Assembly: GCA_902781305.1 (NCBI GenBank)
Contig: CACZIV010000009.1
Coordinates: forward strand, 1-64,000
Direction: 5' to 3'
Source: Pseudoselenomonas ruminantium
GTDB lineage: Bacteria > Bacillota > Negativicutes > Selenomonadales > Selenomonadaceae
DNA length: 64,000 nt
A program made the position numbers and the translations under genes. Positions 61,865 to 64,000 of the stretch are shown in pieces. The notes under the pieces were generated by a model that was not told where the DNA came from, ran no database searches, and worked only from the letters and a program-made list of their open reading frames with translations. Position 1 is the first letter of the stretch, and every line of letters starts with the position of its first letter.

Positions 61865-62707
61865 ATGAAACATTTGGTTATTGTGCGGGGCGGCGGCGAA
61901 CTGGCTAGCGGCACGATTCATGCATTATACCGGGCGGGGTTCCGCGTATTGGTGCTGGAGCAGAAAGAGCCTTCGGCAACCCGGCGGCGCGTGGCTTTTT
62001 CTGAGGCCATGTATCGCGGTGAGGCCAAGGTAGAACGAATCGTCTGCCACAAGGCTAAAAACCTTATTGAAGCAAAGGACAGGCTGAAAAAAGGTGAGCT
62101 GGTGATGCTTGAAGATCCGGAAGCCCGTTGTGTGAAAGAATTGAAACCACAGGTGTTGGTGGATGCGATTCTTTCCCATACAACTAACGGCACAACCAAG
62201 GATATGGCAGAACATACCATTGCTTTAGGACCTGGATTTTGCGCTGGACGGGATGTGGATGTGGTGGTGGAAACCATGCGCGGCCATAATCTGGGACGCT
62301 TAATCTATGAAGGGTACTCTGCCCGCAGTCAGGATATTTCCAGCAGCACGGTAGGTGTCAGTGCCAATATGGAGCATTTGATTTTTGCTCCGGAGGAAGG
62401 TACCGTGGATATTTTGAGTACCATCTCCCTGATGGTCAAAAAAGATGAACCGTTGGCCCGCCTGCATACGCCGGATGGCCGTACCATTGAAATAAAGGCT
62501 ACCATTGATGGCGTCCTGCGTGGCGCGCTCCATCGTGGCAGCAAGGTGAAAAAGGAACAGAAGATAGCCGATATCCATCCCACCATGGGACAGGAGGAAT
62601 GTTTTACCATTTCGGATAAGGCGCGCTGTGTGGCCGGTTCCGTACTGGAAGCGGTCATGGTCTGGGAACACAAACGCCCCAAACGGAGGTTCTTTGGACG
62701 TGGTTAA
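61865..62707 (+). CDS. yqeB: Selenium-dependent molybdenum hydroxylase system protein YqeB
   Basis: A 280-residue protein of the YqeB/EF2563 type, associated with selenium-dependent molybdenum hydroxylases. VRGGGELASGTIHALYRAGFRV starts a Rossmann-like part, with ALGPGFCAGRDVDVVVET and later IDGVLRGALHRGSKV. None of the usual partners (yqeC, xdhC, hydroxylase, selD) is in the window. AAGGAG lies before the ATG. Its 3' end overlaps the comF start. Confidence 0.88.
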   Translation: MKHLVIVRGGGELASGTIHALYRAGFRVLVLEQKEPSATRRRVAFSEAMYRGEAKVERIVCHKAKNLIEAKDRLKKGELVMLEDPEARCVKELKPQVLVDAILSHTTNGTTKDMAEHTIALGPGFCAGRDVDVVVETMRGHNLGRLIYEGYSARSQDISSSTVGVSANMEHLIFAPEEGTVDILSTISLMVKKDEPLARLHTPDGRTIEIKATIDGVLRGALHRGSKVKKEQKIADIHPTMGQEECFTISDKARCVAGSVLEAVMVWEHKRPKRRFFGRG

Positions 62708-63371
62708 TTTATGGGAAATGCTGTTGGATTTTTTGTTTCCGCCGCATTGTCCATTATGTCATGCTTATGTGGAAACGCGTGGCGCTTGGTGTCCCAAATG
62801 TCTGGCTGAGGCGTTGCAGCCTCATCAATTGTCTCTTTCTGTGCCCATGCAGGCCGTTTTGGCCGATGCATGGGCTTTTGGTGTATACAAAGACAGCCTG
62901 CGGGATTTAATCCGTCATTTAAAGTATCAGGGAAAGCGCAGCAATCAATTTTATATAGAAACTTTGTTGTCAGCAGCCGGAAAGATGCCACAGGTGCAAA
63001 AACTGCTTTTTGGTATTGATTTTGCTGTGCCTGTGCCGCTATATCCGGACAAAGAAAAACAGCGTGGCTTTAATCAGGCTGAACTCATATTTAGCGGCTT
63101 TCTGGCCAGTCAACATATTCCCTTGCGACGGCTGTTGCTGCGGACGCGGGCTACACGGCCAATGTATGAGCTCAGCGGCAGTGAGCGGGAGAAGAATTTA
63201 AAAAATGCTTTTGCCGTAACCGGGATAGAGGCGTTAACGGGAAAGAATATTTTGCTGATTGATGATATTTTTACTACAGGGGCGACTATGACGGAATGTG
63301 CCAGAGTCCTGCGGTCCGCAGGGGCGGGCGCTGTCTATGCTGTAGTGCTGGCTAGTGACCACCGAATATAA
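62700..63371 (+). CDS. comF: ComF family protein (phosphoribosyltransferase-like)
   Basis: A 223-residue protein. A four-cysteine zinc motif (CPLCHAYV with WCPKC) precedes a PRT-type domain whose PRPP loop reads LLIDDIFTTGATMTEC. ComF family members are needed for DNA uptake in some species and are common elsewhere. GTG 62700 lies 10 bases after GGAGG; TTG 62694 and ATG 62718 are alternatives. It overlaps the end of yqeB, which supports coupling. Confidence 0.88.
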   Translation: MVNLWEMLLDFLFPPHCPLCHAYVETRGAWCPKCLAEALQPHQLSLSVPMQAVLADAWAFGVYKDSLRDLIRHLKYQGKRSNQFYIETLLSAAGKMPQVQKLLFGIDFAVPVPLYPDKEKQRGFNQAELIFSGFLASQHIPLRRLLLRTRATRPMYELSGSEREKNLKNAFAVTGIEALTGKNILLIDDIFTTGATMTECARVLRSAGAGAVYAVVLASDHRI

Positions 63372-63483
63372 GGTGAGAAAACGATTTTTCTTTGCTATTT
63401 TCTGACGGATGTGCTATAATTTGCTTAATAAATGAATAATTGTTCATATGTTATTTTAACACAGCGAAGTCAGGAGGGTGTTT

Positions 63484-64000
63484 ATGAATGCGAAGCAGAA
63501 GAAAAATCTGATACGAATTATCATAACGGCGGTTTTGATGCTGGTATTGGCGTATATGCCGCTGTCCGGTTGGCCCAGATTTTTTGCCTATTTAGTGCCG
63601 TATTTCTTGGTCGGCTATGATATTTTATACAAGGCGGGCAAGGGCATTAAGAACCGGCGGACATTTGATGAAAGCCTTTTGATGGCGATTGCGACACTCG
63701 GTGCCATGGCTTTGGCGGTTTATGAGGATGGCGATTATACCGAAGCGATTGCGGTTATGCTGTTTTATCAGGTGGGTGAGTGGTTTCAGGCTTATGCCGT
63801 GGGACGCAGCCGCCGGGATATTAGTGCGTTGATGGATATACGCCCTGATTATGCCAATATTGAACAGGAAGATGGTACGCTTACGCAGGTTGACCCGGAT
63901 GAAGTAGAGATTGGCAGCGTTATCGTGGTCAAACCGGGGGAAAAGATTCCTTTGGATGGTGTGGTAGAGGAAGGCACTTCCAGTCTCAATACTGTTGCCT
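63484..64000 (+). CDS. P1B-type heavy-metal ATPase (Zn/Cd/Pb class), N-terminal part
   Basis: The first 172 residues of a larger protein cut by the window end. After a basic N-terminus come membrane helices (about 10-30, 32-48), then ESLLMAIATLGAMALAVYEDGDYTEAIAVMLFYQVGEWFQ and the start of the actuator domain (PGEKIPLDGVV). These fit ZntA/CadA-type pumps. There is no N-terminal metal-binding domain with CxxC. CAGGAGGGTG precedes the ATG. Confidence 0.88.
   Translation, partial: MNAKQKKNLIRIIITAVLMLVLAYMPLSGWPRFFAYLVPYFLVGYDILYKAGKGIKNRRTFDESLLMAIATLGAMALAVYEDGDYTEAIAVMLFYQVGEWFQAYAVGRSRRDISALMDIRPDYANIEQEDGTLTQVDPDEVEIGSVIVVKPGEKIPLDGVVEEGTSSLNTVA

Noticed and set aside
63432..63620. A 62-codon plus-strand frame near the window end
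   Set aside because: It overlaps the well-supported P-type ATPase start in a different frame and has no ribosome site.

Overview
This window most likely comes from a Gram-negative-type anaerobic Firmicute of the Negativicutes, probably Selenomonadaceae (Selenomonas-like). That assignment is an inference. It rests on the fumarase plus fumarate reductase (cytochrome b, flavoprotein, iron-sulfur) locus expected of a succinate/propionate former, the maf-radC-mreBCD-mrdA-minCDE-rodA-TIGR03960-rng cluster, hybrid-cluster protein, a YqeB-type selenium/molybdenum protein and the protein sequences overall. No ribosomal RNA is present to confirm it.

Layout. 1-2.6 kb: a long structured inverted repeat, then a cytidylate-kinase-like gene and a GPH-family symporter. 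2.7-8.4 kb: a serine hydroxymethyltransferase-like protein lacking its PLP lysine, a chemotaxis receptor, a PAS histidine kinase and a monocistronic protein built of exact 42-residue repeats. 8.4-15.6 kb: hcp with a Crp/Fnr-type site at about -41.5, an SbmA/YddA-type ABC protein, tRNA-Gln, two palindromic repeats, guaA, a TRIC-type channel and a tiny free-standing transcription unit. 15.6-23.5 kb: a LacI-regulated carbohydrate locus (repressor and GPH symporter on the minus strand; isomerase, split transketolase, FGGY kinase and RbsD mutarotase on the plus strand) with repressor-type palindromes inside both divergent promoters. Its gene content matches the transketolase-type D-apiose pathway. 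23.6-45.4 kb: an FtsZ-family gene, tcdA, gpsA-like, a FIST-GGDEF protein, the shape/division cluster, rng, a GDSL esterase and an HD-GYP protein with a dead receiver. 45.5-51.3 kb: a secreted protein, a tRNA cluster (two identical Thr, two Ser), murI, a thioesterase, a CofE-like ligase, rph, rdgB and a phosphodiesterase. 51.4-56.4 kb: a fumarase whose alpha gene is interrupted here, then fumarate reductase/succinate dehydrogenase CAB. 56.5-64 kb: an EAL protein, queF, pyridoxal kinase, radical SAM, a Bax-inhibitor-like protein, an 800-base stretch with a decayed small gene, yqeB, comF and the start of a P1B-type metal ATPase.

How the parts fit. The centre is a growth/shape cluster: MreBCD, PBP2 and RodA build the side wall, and MinCDE places the septum. 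Four signalling proteins (chemoreceptor, FIST-GGDEF, EAL, HD-GYP) point to c-di-GMP and taxis control. The sugar locus would feed pentose-phosphate intermediates, and fumarase/fumarate reductase would carry the reductive branch to succinate.

The most unusual items are: a family of palindromic intergenic elements with a shared TTTGACAAGCYTGTC core and locus-specific arms (four copies, plus a longer possible relative at the window start); the putative apiose operon with its mirrored operator/promoter design; the 42-residue repeat protein; the SHMT pseudoenzyme; and the broken fumarase alpha gene.
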